NCBI GenBank assembly: GCA_028386065.3
Contig: JAKUCV010002023.1
Coordinates: forward strand, 59,070 to 123,069
Origin: Turnera subulata
Lineage: Eukaryota; Streptophyta; Magnoliopsida; Malpighiales; Passifloraceae
Direction of reading: 5' to 3'
DNA length: 64,000 nucleotides
The notes beneath the pieces were generated by a model. That model was given only the letters and a program-made list of their open reading frames with translations. It searched no databases and was not told the origin of the DNA. Positions 1-12,050 of the stretch are shown one piece after another. The translations under genes and the position numbers were made by a program. The number at the start of each line of letters is the position of its first letter. Positions within the stretch are counted from its first letter, which is position 1.

Positions 1-27
1 CGCCTTTGGAGTTATTTTCCCGATAAC

Positions 28-2726
28 TTAAATGCCCCAGGCTGAGAAGGGCCATGGTGATGAAAGAGGGGTTGGTGGCAAGGGGGGTTGTAACTGTAGT
101 TTCCTGTGTACTTGGCAGGTGTGGTAGCACCTTACATACTTCGCACAATCAGCTTCCATAGTTGACCAAAAATATCCCAATCGTAGATTCTTTCGTGCTA
201 ACATTTCTCCTCCCATATGCGGGCCTTCGTCTCCTCCACGTACTCTCTTAATGATCTTTTGAGCTTCTTCATTGTCAACACATAATAAGTGAACGCCTGA
301 CACATGTCTCTTATAGAGCTTTCCAGCGCATATGATATAACCACTAGCCAACCTCTTCAAAGTTTTCTTTTCACCAGATGTCGCTTCCTTTGGGAATGTT
401 CCGTTATTAAGAAATTCAAAGATGTTTATGTACCAAGGGCTCGCATCGTCGTCATTCACAACAAATTGATGTAGGGGCTGGTTTATCTCGGCACTTGTCA
501 AGGCCATTATAGGAATATCTTTCCCAGGGAAGCTGCTTAGGCAATTCTCAAGCCAGAGTTCGTGTGTTCCTTCCTCTTGGTCAAAATATGGCTTATCCTT
601 TCTTTGGACTATCAACGTAAGATGATGGCATTGCTTGGCATCCCCATCATTGAGGAGAGTGTAGCTAAAGCATTAGCGAACTGGTTGTCTCGTCTTGGCA
701 CGTTTTGGAAATAAATCATCTCGAATTTGGCCGCGAGTATTTGTAGATGCTCATGATAAAGTGCCAATTTTTCTTCCTTAATCTTACATTCCCCCTCTAC
801 TTGAAATATTACCGAAGCCGAATCTCCGTATACCTTCATCTGTTTTATGCCCATATTCAATGCTATTTCCAACCCGATGATGCATGCTTCATGTTCGGCC
901 ACGTTAATGGTAGGTTCAAATTCTAATTTGCAAGAGATGGCATATCTCACCCTTTCGGGAGATACAAGGATGATTCCTGTTCCAAACCCGCTTGCATTGG
1001 CCGCACCATCGAAGTAAATCTCCCAAACCAGCATCTATACACTCATCACTTCCTCATCTGGAAACTGTGGCTCAAATCTTTCATCACCCTCTCTTGGTTG
1101 AGACGCTAAGAAATCAGCTATGGCCCCTCCCTTGATAGCTTTCTGAGACACAAACTAGACTTTGAACTGTGACAGGATAGCCACCCATTGGGTAGTACGA
1201 TTTCTTGGTACCGGTTTCTCCATCAAATATTTTATTGGATCCATTCTAGAGATAAGCAACACTTTAAAAGATATGAAATAGTGCCTCAGCTTTTGGCAAG
1301 CCCATGTGAGAGCCACATAAGTCTTTTCCACCACGGTATAGTTCAATTCATATCCATTGAATTTCTTGCTCAGGCAATAGATGGATGCTTTGATGCGAGA
1401 ATCCGGCAGATACTGAGCTAACATGGCCCCCACGGCCTCTTAAGTGATAGTCAAGTAAAGTAGCAATGGTTCCCCAGACCTCGGAGGTTGGAGGACAGGT
1501 GGGTTAGTTAGGTACTCTTTGATTCGGTCAAAGGCTTCTTGGCATTCATCGTTCCATTTAGCAGGTATCCCTTTCTTGAGTAATCGATGTATCGATGCAC
1601 AAATGCTAGACAATTGAGAGAACAACTAATGTACTGGACTTGTCCAAGGAAGCCCCGAATTTCCTTCTCGTTCTTTGAAACCGGCATATCTTGAATTGCC
1701 TTAATCTTGGATGGATCTACTTCTATGCCTTGCTCACTCACCATGAATCTCAATAACTTGCCTGCCTAGACACCAAAAACACACTTTTATGGATTAATCC
1801 TTATCCCGAATTCCCAGCACCTCTCAAAGAATTTTCTCAGATTGATTACATGGGATTCTCGCGTTTCAGACTTTACAATCATATCGTTAACGTAGACTTC
1901 AACTTCTTTATGCATCATATCATGTATGAGGGTAGTGGCCATTCTCTGGTATGTGGCTCTGGCGTTAATCAGACCAAAAGGCATGACCTTGTAGCAAAAA
2001 GTGCCCCAATCGGTGCGGAAAGATGCCTTGTTCTTGTCCTCTAGTGCCATCTATACTTGATTATATCCCGAAAATCCGTCCATAAAGGATAACAATGCGT
2101 GTCCGGCGGTGGCACTACCAATAAGTCAATGTGCGGTAGTGGAAACTCATCTTTGGGGCAAACTTTATTCAAATCTCGATAATCGAGACACATTCTTACT
2201 TTCCCGTCTTTCTTTAGTACTGGTACAATATTAGCCAACCACTCGGGGTACTTGATTACTTCTAAAAACCCAACCCGAATTTGCTTTTCCACCTCCTCCT
2301 TTACCTTTAGCGCCCATTGGGGCTGTAATTGTCGTGCTTTTTGCTTCACAGGTTGGTGTTAGGAAAGAGAGGGATACGATGTTGCGCGATGGATGGATCA
2401 ATTCCGGGCATGTCTTCATATCACCAGGCGAACACATCCACAAACTCCTTGATTAATGCAACTAATGCATTTTGGGATGAGTTTACGAGAGTTGTGCCAA
2501 TCTTGGTGATCCTTGGACTACTTTCGGTCCCTAAATTGATTTCGATAGAATCAGGGAGTTCGTTCATCTCATTACATTCACATTCATCATGCATGCAAGA
2601 ACTAACATCACAAAAAACATCCAAGTAATGAAAAGAGTGTCTCATTTTATTATAGTGAGTTTTAATAAAGTTTCCATCTGCAAAGGTGTGAGAGGAGGTG
2701 AGGCTGAAACCCCAGGGGGTGCTCAT
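28..2726 (-). pseudogene. Tat-lineage pol remnant (RT, RNase H, aRNase H, integrase N-terminus)
   Basis: Fragments in several frames follow the normal pol order. 2726-2421 is the pre-RT linker ending in EFVDVFAW. 2349-2041 is the RT N-terminal part (VRMCLDYRDLNK). 2050-1787 is the RT palm (MPFGLINARATYQR). 1753-1508 is the RT thumb. 1625-1155 is the first RNase H (YCLSKKFNGYE, MDPIKYLMEKP). 1034-612 is the second, archaeal-type RNase H (YFDGAANASGFG). 615-28 is the integrase zinc-finger region (GYFWSTMEADCAKYVRCYHTC). The RT active site YVDD reads YVND at 1883-1894, which would abolish catalysis. A stop at 28 replaces the Asp of the conserved WGIDVIG segment. At least four frame breaks are needed to link the pieces, so this is a dead copy. 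Confidence 0.9.
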
Positions 2727-2771
2727 TCTGCTCCTCGTTTAAAAACTCATCTTCACTCCCGGACTCGGATT

Positions 2772-3068
2772 CTACCAACTTGTGAGTGGTGTGTGCTCCT
2801 TCTTCGTTCCCATCATTAGGCATTGAAAAGACAATGCTTGGTTTCCTCCATTCCTAGTTGGTGTATATGGTTGCTTAATGTTGAAGACACATCTCCCCGT
2901 AGAATCACCCTTCGTCTTTGAGCCTTTGGTTTCATGTACTTCTGGGGATATTTGCCTCTCACGACCCTCGGGAGACGTCACCTCCTTTTCCTTCAATAGC
3001 TTTATCATCCCTGATTCCCCAAACATGGTGTGCGGCTCCTCATTCTTGTCTGCTTTAATCTCAGTCAT
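2772..3068 (-). pseudogene. remnant between protease and RT of the Tat element
   Basis: A 98-residue open stretch directly upstream of the pol remnant in the same orientation. It is rich in Lys, Glu and Ser and has no domain I recognise. Its position and low-complexity hydrophilic composition fit the linker between protease and RT in Tat polyproteins. It may equally be non-coding decay. No zinc knuckle and no DSG/DTG protease motif is visible here, which supports loss of gag-protease. Confidence 0.35.
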
Positions 3069-3162
3069 GTTGCTCTAGCATCAGAAAGGCATGCATAAAG
3101 ATTCCGGGTACACACGAGCTTTTCCTCTCAACCCTCACACAAGAAATTTCGCTTTTTATGGT

Positions 3163-3217
3163 TTTGTTTGTTTGTTTGTTTGTTTGTTTTTTGTGTTTTG
3201 TTTTTTTTTTTTTTTGA
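3163..3217. repeat. (GTTT)n microsatellite and T run
   Basis: About six GTTT units followed by an 18-base T run, lying in the leader of the Tat element between its LTR and pol remnant. Simple-sequence expansion, no coding content. Confidence 0.9.
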
Positions 3218-3282
3218 ATTAAAAGGCACTTTATCTGCACATACAAGAAATCACAACAAACATACATATACATGTACCACAT

Positions 3283-3675
3283 ATTGATTAATGATGCATG
3301 AGATGCTCAGGGTAGATATTGGTTGGGGGCCAAAGGACCGTCACTAAGGGGTAGTTTGGCCTACTCACATGTGACGTAGTGCGCCGCATGAGGTCACTGG
3401 CCTATTAACCCCTATCATTGCTAAATGGCGAGAAATAGGCTCACTCTAGCCGATAACCCCGTTTACGGTATGTACCAGACTAGGATCCCCAAACCCTCTT
3501 AAGGTAGAAGCTTCACACGTAAATCATGGATGCAGGGCACACATATGACAACACAAAGAGGCACACAGTAATCAACGATCGCACACACTTTCTTGAACCC
3601 TCTAAGTCCAGTCACCAAAAGTGAAGACCCGACCAAAAATTAATTTGATTCCTCACTACATCAAAGGAGTCGCCA
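3283..3675 (-). other. leader region of the Tat element, no gene
   Basis: Roughly 390 bases with no credible coding sequence between the pol remnant and the LTR. At the LTR side (3666-3675) the minus strand reads TGGCGACTCC, which is repeated at the equivalent place of the second Tat LTR (60724-60733). Its position immediately inside both LTRs suggests a primer-binding site, but I have not matched it to a particular tRNA. Confidence 0.45.
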
Positions 3676-5732
3676 CCCGAATTTTATTAAGGACAAAATT
3701 CAGGGAAAAACCTTGACATCCATAACCCGCAGCAACTGGTCATAACGTTTCAAAGATGTAGGATTCAGGAGTTCGTCACAGATGGGAAGGTGTTAGGCAC
3801 TCATCCGTGTTGGGACGAAATCATATGCAATTGAAGATTCTTGCATGCCTTATGCACAGACAACACAAAAACAAAACAAAAGGAATGAAAATGAAAACAA
3901 GACAGTAAATAAACACATAATTGAGCTTGAGATTCCACCACCAGAACCCACCTACGTACTCTGGTGGCCAGATTCAAAGCTCACGTAGTTCTTACATGGC
4001 ATCATAACAACACACAACATAACAAGAATCGATGCAGCAACATCTCAGCAACATTAACATTACTACAGCAACATTGACTTCAAAGTCGCAACATTAACAT
4101 CACAATCACAACATCAACATCACAACAATATCGCAATAACATAGCATAACCCACATCTAGATGACATCACAGTAATATTTACATCATAATAGCAATATCA
4201 ACATCATGACAACAACATCCATATCACAGTAGCAATATCCATATCAGCGATATCACAGCATCAGCACAACACAACAGCACAAAGAAGAAAAAGAAACACA
4301 TAATTTAGCTTGCATCCTGTTTTCAGACCGAGACTACCTACGTACCCATATGACTCGGGTCAAGGCTCACGTAGTTCTAAATATAGATTCACACGATAAT
4401 CAAAGCATCATCATCAATAGCATCACAACACAGCAACAAAAATTGAATTAAGGGGTTAGGGTTACCTCTTGAAGCCCTCCTCTCGCTCCCGTTAGTTTTT
4501 CACTCTGCAATAGAACCTTGACTCGACTTTAATCGAAAAATGGTGCTAAAAGAGGCTAAATCAGTGTCTGAAGTCAACAGCAAAGTTGTAGATTTCTTTA
4601 TTAGCTTTTCAAAGATTCTAAGAATGTAGAAATTCGACGTCTGTAGCCCGAGATATAGCAATTTTCCCGAGACTGTGAAAGGAAGAACACTCCTCTCGGG
4701 TTTGCACTCTTTTCTCCAACGATTTGCTCCGATTGGCCTCCTTCTTGTAACCCTCTTGCTCTCCTCTTGCTACTGGGTTGTTACTACTCCTCTCCACGAA
4801 ATCTCTCCAGAAATCAGCTCCTAAAACAACTCATAAACTCAAAGAACTAGGGTTTCTCCAAGCACTCTAAGCTTATGGGTGTGTCGGGAATAATTCTAAT
4901 GTGTGTCCTTCTAATATGTAATGGGGTTTCTATTTATAGTGTTCAGGGAGTAAGGAGTCTTCCTATTAATCTAAAGGTTGAGATTGAATCCCTAATTCTG
5001 ACGGTTGTGGGCTAGGATTACGAAATAGAGGCAAAAAGAAGGTTCTGGAAGGAACGACCGCCATAGCCCTGGCGGTCATGTCATGATGTCCGTCAGGGGC
5101 CGGCGGTCATCTCTCCTTGTATGCCGTTGGTGGCGGTCATGTCGCTATGTCTGCCACCGACTGTGCAGTTTGTTCTCTTTTCTAACTTTTTCTCCTCTAT
5201 TCCGATTCCTAGTTGGTTTCCACGCCTTTTAGAGTATTCTCTGACCCAAAAAATACCCTAAACTTGTCTCCTACTCCATTACTTTTCCTTTTTATCAACC
5301 CCACATCAAATTATTCCCTTTTCCAATTAAAACTACCATAAAAACACAAAATAGGCACATGTCCAATCCGGGAGGAAGAGGCAATGAAATTGTTGAATCC
5401 CCATCTTTTTTTGGCTTATAATTAATCCTAAATTTCTAGAAAAATTAGAATTAAAATTAGCTGCAGGCCATGTTTAAATGGGCTAACTTCTCTGGAGGAA
5501 TCCATATTTTACTGGCCCAAACTTAATATCTATTTCTAATCCAGAATTAAATAAATAATAAAAGACCAAAAATAAATAAAAAGAAATAAACAAATAAAAT
5601 ATCCTTATTCTACTACATCAAATCACAAATATATTCATACCATCAATCAAATCTTCTCATCAATCAAAGACATAAACAGATTTATAATTTAAAATAATAG
5701 AATAAATCATGGGTCAAATTTGGGTGTTCACA
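3676..5732 (-). repeat. Tat-type LTR (5' LTR of the minus-strand element)
   Basis: About 2.06 kb. It shares several blocks with 60734-62259 in the same orientation: the inner boundary motif, the segment near 4450-4500 and 61120-61165, the 'tatttatagtgttc' segment near 4930 and 61405, the GGCGGTCAT cluster near 5050-5150, and the outer 'gggtcaaatttg(g/a)gtgttcaca'. Inside are runs of imperfect 'caacatcaacatcac' repeats at about 4000-4280. On the minus strand a CTATAAATAG box near 4935 may be the LTR promoter. Confidence 0.7.
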
Positions 5733-6615
5733 ACGGGTACCTCCGGCAAAAGGTGCTACCTGCACGACCCTTTCTATAATAACAAAAGGCAACCCAGAAT
5801 CACAAATCACAAACACAACTCCAAAGAGTACCTGTGCGATCTTTTGCATGACCCTCCGGGTCTACTGTCTGGCTGTACCAGCACTTAATGTCATGACTCT
5901 AATCATCTAAGTTATATTATCTCATTTTTATTCTCACTTGTTTTCATTATTTACTGAATCTTTTCATCAATCATGTTTTCCGAGCAGGTTACATGCCTCA
6001 TCGCTCGTCTGGGAAACCAATACGTTATATCATCAAATCAATTTTTAGTGTTCCGCTTCACAGACCATATTCATATTCTTAACAACAATTACCCGGCTAT
6101 CCATGACATTCTCAAATACGAAACCAGACACTTGAACAGCAAAAGCAAGATCAACCACAAGCATCACAATAATATTCACACCCACAACAAAGATTATCAA
6201 ACATACAGACAAACAAAACAAACAACGTGGGTATTATATGTAGCATATCAAGGCTTACTAATCCTCACCCTCGTTGTTCTATAAGTCTTGAAACCGTCAG
6301 CTGGTTCCACTCTTGATTTTCAATTCCTATTTAATAACAACCATAGTCACACAGGCTGCACAGGCAATATGATATGCGTGATTCATGCATCGTTTACCAT
6401 ACAGTTGTCTTATACGAGGTGCAATATTTGAAATCGTTCCGAGTATATAGAGCTTTCTTGTATATACCATTACCACGTTAGGTTGTCACATAAGTTATAT
6501 TGATGTGAAATACTTTACAAAATTAGTATAGATTAACAATAAATCCATGTAGTTATCCAAATAATATTTATATAGATACTATGTATATCATAATAATTTA
6601 GATCCATATTATAAT

Positions 6616-6669
<54 letters not shown>
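5733..6669. other. unassigned AT-rich repeat DNA
   Basis: No gene seen. The first 170 bases, read on the minus strand, hold a CAGGTAGCACC element that recurs at about 7487 inside the neighbouring solo LTR, so this is probably another degraded Ty3-type LTR piece. It ends in a (TA)n tract that abuts the solo LTR. Confidence 0.4.
6620..6668. repeat. (TA)n microsatellite
   Basis: About 24 uninterrupted TA units immediately outside the end of the solo LTR at 6670. The LTR probably inserted into or next to this tract, which may explain the imperfect target duplication. Confidence 0.95.
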
Positions 6670-6671
<2 letters not shown>

Positions 6672-9600
6672 AACGCTCGTATCCCAATTTATTAATATAA
6701 AATATAAATAAAATTTAAAATGATCAAATTGTCCTTTTCATCCCCGGGACACAAAAATCATCAGACAATATAATGCCACGGAGCAACAATTCCAATACGA
6801 CATGTCAGGAAAATAAATTCAACCGGCAACACCGCCGAGAACATAAATAGCATCACATAATCATGCCCGAGCAATATCTTTAAAAAAGGATGCAGCAGAA
6901 GACATATAAATATATAAAAAATCAACATCAACAATTCTGCATGCCGACTATAGATCCGTTCCCAAGCTAAGTAGGCATAGTTACCTGAATGCGTCTTCTG
7001 ATCCATGTCAGCCAACCTATGAGTAAAAGTGAGGGGTGAGACCAAACCATTGTCCCACCATAAAACAAATAAACCAAAATATACAATTACAAACAACCAC
7101 AAATACACCGGTACCTGGCAGTAACAGCGACAATGCACAACACAGAGTCATCTGTTTATTATTCCACGTTTGTCTTAATTTTTCGTGTTGTAGTTATGCT
7201 TAATCAGTTATCAAAGATGAATATTTTATCAGGGTTAAATATTTTATGAGGGGCCCTCTATTGTGTGTGTCGAGCTCGGTAGCGTCTGGCCAGACTAGGG
7301 CACAAACCCAAATACAAACACCTTGAAAGGGGTAGATTTCGAGAAACAAAACCACCGATAAACCTCGAAGTGGTTGCCGGCTCCTTGAGGGTGCACTCAG
7401 AACATACCTAATGGGTACAAGTCATCTAGGGGTACACCAACCTTCCCCTATGCTAAACCGCATAAAATCCCGAGGGGTACCCGACCCTCCCATCGGTGCT
7501 ACCTGTCAACAGCCCCATAGTAGTACTCTTTTAGTTATTCTTAGTTTATAAACATTATCCCTACAATTATGATTCCAAGAGATTATGCAGATCATATGTC
7601 CTCACGTTAAGTTTTCGAGGTTGTGTGCCTTATTAGTCGATAACCCTCACATCCGGGCCTTAGGCCCAAAATTAATAACAATTGGTATCATACATCAAAC
7701 ATGGCATAAACACCAATAACTGGGATATAATCAACAGACACACAATAAACTGTAAACGTCATTATAGTACACAATACAAACAAGAGCAACAACACAACAA
7801 GCACACACGCTTGCAGCATTCAATGCCAAACGACATTTACTACGTCTTTTACCATGACAATTAACCGAGTATCATAGGCAGTAATGCATACAAAGGTTTA
7901 TATGTCCTCATCTGGGCCATAATAATTGCCTCGAAAAAATGAACCCTCGTTATGCCTCGACAGTTCCTATATCATTAACATCCTACGAAAATATACATCA
8001 CATAACATATTTACTCATGAAAATAAATGAATGCATACTAATGATGTAGTCTTAAGTCTTCTAACCCGATTGTGTTCATTAATCGCGAGTCCACTAAAAG
8101 GTCAAGTTCTAAGCCCAAATATCTCTTATAAATCTCGCCGAACCCATCCACTGGATCCATTGCCTATAGGTAGACATGGCAAAACGGGTATTGACACGAC
8201 AATCCGACACAAACCCGACACGAGTTTAGCAGGTATAGGTTAGAGATTTTCAACCCGTTTAGTTGAATGGGTCGACCCGACACGACACGAAAGTTAGCAG
8301 GTCAGGTCGCGAGTTGACCCGCCAACCTGATAGGTACCTATTTATGACCCGATTATATTTAGAGTATAGATATTTTATTGATTTAATATAAGAATTATTT
8401 AATATTTAAGGCCAAAGTTACTAAAATTATCCAAAAATATTTCTATAAATACTTTAAAATATTATTATATTATGATTTTACAAATTATAATTTTATTTAA
8501 TATATGAGAAAATCTAATTATATGTCTATTTGCTTAAAAAATATAACGATTTGTGCAAAATAGAAAAATTTCAAACTAATTTTTGGGCTTGTTAGACTTA
8601 ATAGGTAACCCGCGGGTCAACCCGAACTCGACACGATAATAAACGGGTTGGACATGACACGACATGATTATTAAATGAGTCAGGTCGGGTTGAAGATTTC
8701 GAACCCGTTTACCTGTTCAACCCGACGCGAATTCGACACGACAAAACGGATTACCAGGTCTACCTATAGGTCTAGTTACTTGATTATATTTCGAAGGGCC
8801 TAACTTATATTACCAGGTTAACCATTAGGCCTGAAACCCAAATCATACATTTAATCATTGTTTGGGCCTAAAGCCCATCTTAAATTAATTACTCTTTATT
8901 GGGCCTAAAGCCTATTCCATAGCCAATAACCATGTAGAGGAGTTAATGGGCCTAGGCCTGACCCATCATGATAATCAAGCTAACTCGTAAACCCGAGCCT
9001 AGTCTTTCCGACCTAAAGATACTATGCACGTTGGTAGGATTTCGGCCACCCGTCTCTCCTCTCCATACCCAATTTCCACTATATTCATATTTCAATGCAT
9101 CGATTAAATGCATTTACGGTACATGGTATGCTCAGAAATTGAAATACATGAATCGTCTGGAAATTACCGTTTAATACTAGATCTCAATGCTCGCCAGAGT
9201 CTGGCCAAACCTCACCGAAAAATCCACAACAGTCCCGAACCGCCTCCTTAACATTCTGCCAAACACCAAAATCAACAACCCGACATCTAACACCTAGAAC
9301 CCATGTGTTTAAGACCATTTAATGAATTCAATAGGCCAGTGGCACCGAAAAAAGGAACCAAACTCAAGCCCGAGCCGTCAACACTGCCCAGGAACCCTCT
9401 CGTGCCTGGAAACCCAAAACGACTCACTATCAGAAGCTAACCCCATACCAGCAACCCAGATTCCCGCCAGACCACACCACCACTGACATAACCTGCAACT
9501 CCATCACGCCCACACTCGCACGCAGCCAACAACCACACCCGAAACCACCACCAACAACAACCACAAAAGACAACCTAGATCGAGTTAATTCAACCACCAC

Positions 9601-10326
9601 AAGACGAAAGGAAGAAAAAGAAAGAGGGAGAGTAAGGCGGCACATAGCGTACCTGACGATGCAGTTGGTGATGATTCCTCGTCGCGCACTCGAGACCATG
9701 CCCAAGTCCCGCACCAAACCTCGAGACCCCTCCTTCATCTTGGTAGCGGCAGACTGCGGTAGAAGACAATGGCGGCAACGTCTCAGCGGCAACGGGGATC
9801 TCACAGAGGAGGGAAGAGGAGGAGATGACAGGGGATGGAGGAAATGAGAGGAAGAAAGTGTAGCCGAAATCGGGAGACAAGAGGGAGAGGGAAAAGTGAA
9901 AGAAAATAGAAGAGAGGGGGAGTGGCGGCGAACATGGGAGAGGAGGAGAAAGTGGGAGAGAGAGAAAAGGAAGGAAAAGAGGAAGAGGGAAAGTAGAGTT
10001 TGATCTGACCGAGCCAAAACGACGTTGTTTTGGCTTATGCACGGTCAACACGAACTGTTCTTTTATTTATTATTTTTTCTCTTTTCCTTGGCTCAAAACG
10101 ATGTAGTTTTGACAAAAACTACAACAAACTTTGTGTTTCAACCCGAAACACCAATTATCTCCAAAGAAAACCCAATTAAGGAGTAATCCCAATATAAACG
10201 CAATATTTCCAAGGAAAATACAATATCTTTCTTGACTATAAATTCCCAAAAATTCTTCGAGGGTAAAATTAGACATTAAATTCCAAAAATTTCATAAAGT
10301 TAATTATGAAAAATCGGAGCGTTACA
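6670..10326 (-). mobile_element. solo Ty3/gypsy-type LTR (about 3.66 kb)
   Basis: On the minus strand it begins TGTAACGCTCCGATTTTTC at 10326 and ends with GGGATACGAGCGTTCA at 6670. TGTAACG(C/A)(C/T)CCG...GGGGCGTTACA-like ends are typical of large Ty3 LTRs. The interior has the usual layout of such LTRs: a pyrimidine-rich leader (9590-10050 on the minus strand), a donor-like boundary near 9650, and a terminal 'CTCACCCCTCA' segment near 7030. Flanks are TATAT (6665-6669) and TGTAT (10327-10331), 4 of 5 matching. No internal retrotransposon domains exist on either side, so this looks like a solo LTR left by recombination. Short frames inside it (9430-10051, 7682-7864, 8031-8243) are not genes. 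Confidence 0.75.
8171..8762. mobile_element. hAT-like MITE nested in the solo LTR
   Basis: 592-bp element with inverted ends TAGACATGGCAAAACGGGT and TAGACCTGGTAATCC (opposite strand), flanked on both sides by the 8-mer CCTATAGG (8163-8170, 8763-8770). An 8-bp duplication and a TAG..TGGCAA terminus fit non-autonomous hAT elements. CCTATAGG is its own reverse complement, so it could instead be part of the inverted repeat. The interior is rich in GACACGAC and GGGTCAACCCG motifs in inverted arrangement. No coding capacity. Confidence 0.7.
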
Positions 10327-11030
10327 TGTATTATATTATTTAGGTACCAAAATAATTATTGGTTTCATGAATAAGGATTACTAATTATTACTTAGCCATA
10401 ATAGAAATACCATAATGCCATAGTTAGAAAATTAATACCAGATTAAACAACCTAGGTATTTTTACCAGGCCAAAATAGCATGCCCAATAAGACTAACCCC
10501 ACTTCAATTCACAATATAGCCCAAGGCCATGGGTTAGGCTGCGTCGTTTGGCCCATTAACCAGAGCCCAACCAGTAGCTGAGTCACGACTCGGTAACGAC
10601 TCGCCAAGCACAACTCCTCGGGGCTGGACAAGTGAGGGAAAGAAACGGGCAGTGGTTGCGTCGGCATGACAGCGGCGAGGCTGATGGCCACAGGACGCGC
10701 GGCGTGAGGTGACTCTAGGACGGCAGTGGTAGACCTTTCGGCGAGGTGAGTGGTGCAACTCGATGGCTTGTGGTGGCTCCACTCTTCAACTCGCCTTTGT
10801 CAATGACACACCATATGAAGGACTGACGGGGGAGAAAGGGCGGCATGAGTTGGGCTCGGTCTGTTGTAGTGAGTCTATGGAGAAGCGAGGTGATGGCGGA
10901 CAGAGGCGGCTCCTCGCGTGCAATGTCGGGCTGGTCTCTTGACTGACAACGCGACGACGGTTGAGTATAACCCTCAAAAGCCATGTTCTTTTCTGTACAA
11001 GGTTAATCCAAAACAAGAGGCCTATGCCTC
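10327..11030. other. unassigned region with a GC-rich patch
   Basis: 10500-11020 is GC-rich relative to its surroundings and has overlapping minus-strand frames of 60-89 codons. None has a recognisable domain, and the composition resembles the leaders of Ty3 LTRs seen elsewhere in this window. I see no supportable gene. Confidence 0.35.
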
Positions 11031-11039
11031 GCTACTAAT

Positions 11040-12050
11040 TGTAGGCTCAAAAACAAGCTAAGAGGGGGGGGGGGGAATTAGCTTTGTAATTGAAACAGTG
11101 AGTTATTTAACTGTTTTCGCGCCAAATCACTTAACTAGACAAAGTTGAGTTTTGTAACTCAAAAGCACCAAAATTTGGAAACTTGAAAAACTAAAGAGAT
11201 TAAGTGTGAAAATACAAAGCAATCAAACATACAAAAAACAACACAAACATTTAAAGTGCTTCCCTCTAAACCCTATGGGTACATCCACTACTCAATGCTC
11301 CCCCTTGAGATTTGCTGAATACACTATATAGTTTCTTCTAAGGTGAAACTTGACCTTTTACAATCTAACTTTTTCAAAGGATCAAGCTAAAATATTTAAA
11401 AGGGTTTTTCCCAAGGCTCACTCTCTAACCTAGGCTTTTATAGCTAAACCCAAGCCTGTACCCAGAGCTTTTTATTAAGGCTCAAGCTTTAAACCTATTA
11501 CTCACCCCTTAAGCAAAATCTACTCATTCTCACTTAAGGAATAATTTTTCAATCACACAAAGAGTGACACACTCTTTGTTTACAAGTTTAGCTAAAAAAT
11601 ATCACAAAGTTGTATAAGTAGAATTAGCAAGCTCATTCTCAATCAGCCCAGTCTTTAATCTCTTGCCTTCTTGCTCTTCTCTGGAAGGAAATTACCTATT
11701 TATACTACTTGATGGCTCCCAACGAAGTTAATTGGAGATAGGACAAATGAGAGTCTTTTTCCAAAAAAAGGCTTGAGATATAGTAGAAAAAGACTTATAA
11801 AATGGACTGTCCAAATGTATAAATTTTCAATTCGTCTATTTAATGCTCTTGTGCCTTCTAGAATCCTTTCTTCACTGCTGAAAACTCCAATAGGACAAGA
11901 AAAATAGATATATGACTTGATTGATGGAAGTTTTGTGTTCCTCCCCAATCTTCCTCTTATGTGTGTATACTTAGAAGTGCACTTTCCTTCTTTTACCCAT
12001 TAAGGCCATGTGTCTTGACTTGGATCTTCATAAAGACAAAAAAAATGTCC
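11040..12050 (-). repeat. degenerate copia-type LTR related to those at 13.5, 20.7 and 25.0 kb
   Basis: Begins 'ctaagaggggggggg-aattagcttt' and later reads 'tacatccactactcaatgctcccccttgagattt', both diagnostic of the LTR pair at 13522-14485 and 20702-21676. The rest is diverged and the right-hand end is only approximate. No second copy or internal region is adjacent, so it is a solo or truncated LTR. Orientation is inferred from that pair, whose internal genes are on the minus strand. Confidence 0.55.

Larger units (their letters stand above)
1..5732 (-). mobile_element. Ty3/gypsy Tat-lineage LTR retrotransposon, partial
   Basis: On the minus strand one can read an LTR (5732 to about 3676), a short leader, and then pol domains running off the left edge of the window. 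The domain order is reverse transcriptase, RNase H, a second archaeal-type RNase H, then integrase zinc finger. The extra RNase H is the hallmark of the Tat (Ogre/Retand) lineage. Only about 600 bases separate the LTR from the pre-RT linker at 2772-3068, too few for gag and protease, so the element is internally deleted. Frameshifts and stops break the pol frame throughout. The lineage call is firm. The outer LTR boundary is less certain, because it is judged from the TGTGAACACCC start and from similarity to 60734-62259. Confidence 0.85.

Noticed and set aside
5973..7138. 103- and 125-codon frames that look hydrophobic or Asn/His-rich
   Set aside because: They lie in AT-rich repeat and LTR sequence. 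The 7138-6761 frame crosses the end of a solo LTR.
9430..10051. 195- and 153-codon Ser/Leu/Pro-rich frames
   Set aside because: Pyrimidine-rich leader of the solo LTR read on the minus strand. No domains.
10509..11016. Overlapping minus-strand frames with coding-like GC content
   Set aside because: Three competing frames, no recognisable domain, and composition like Ty3 LTR leaders.
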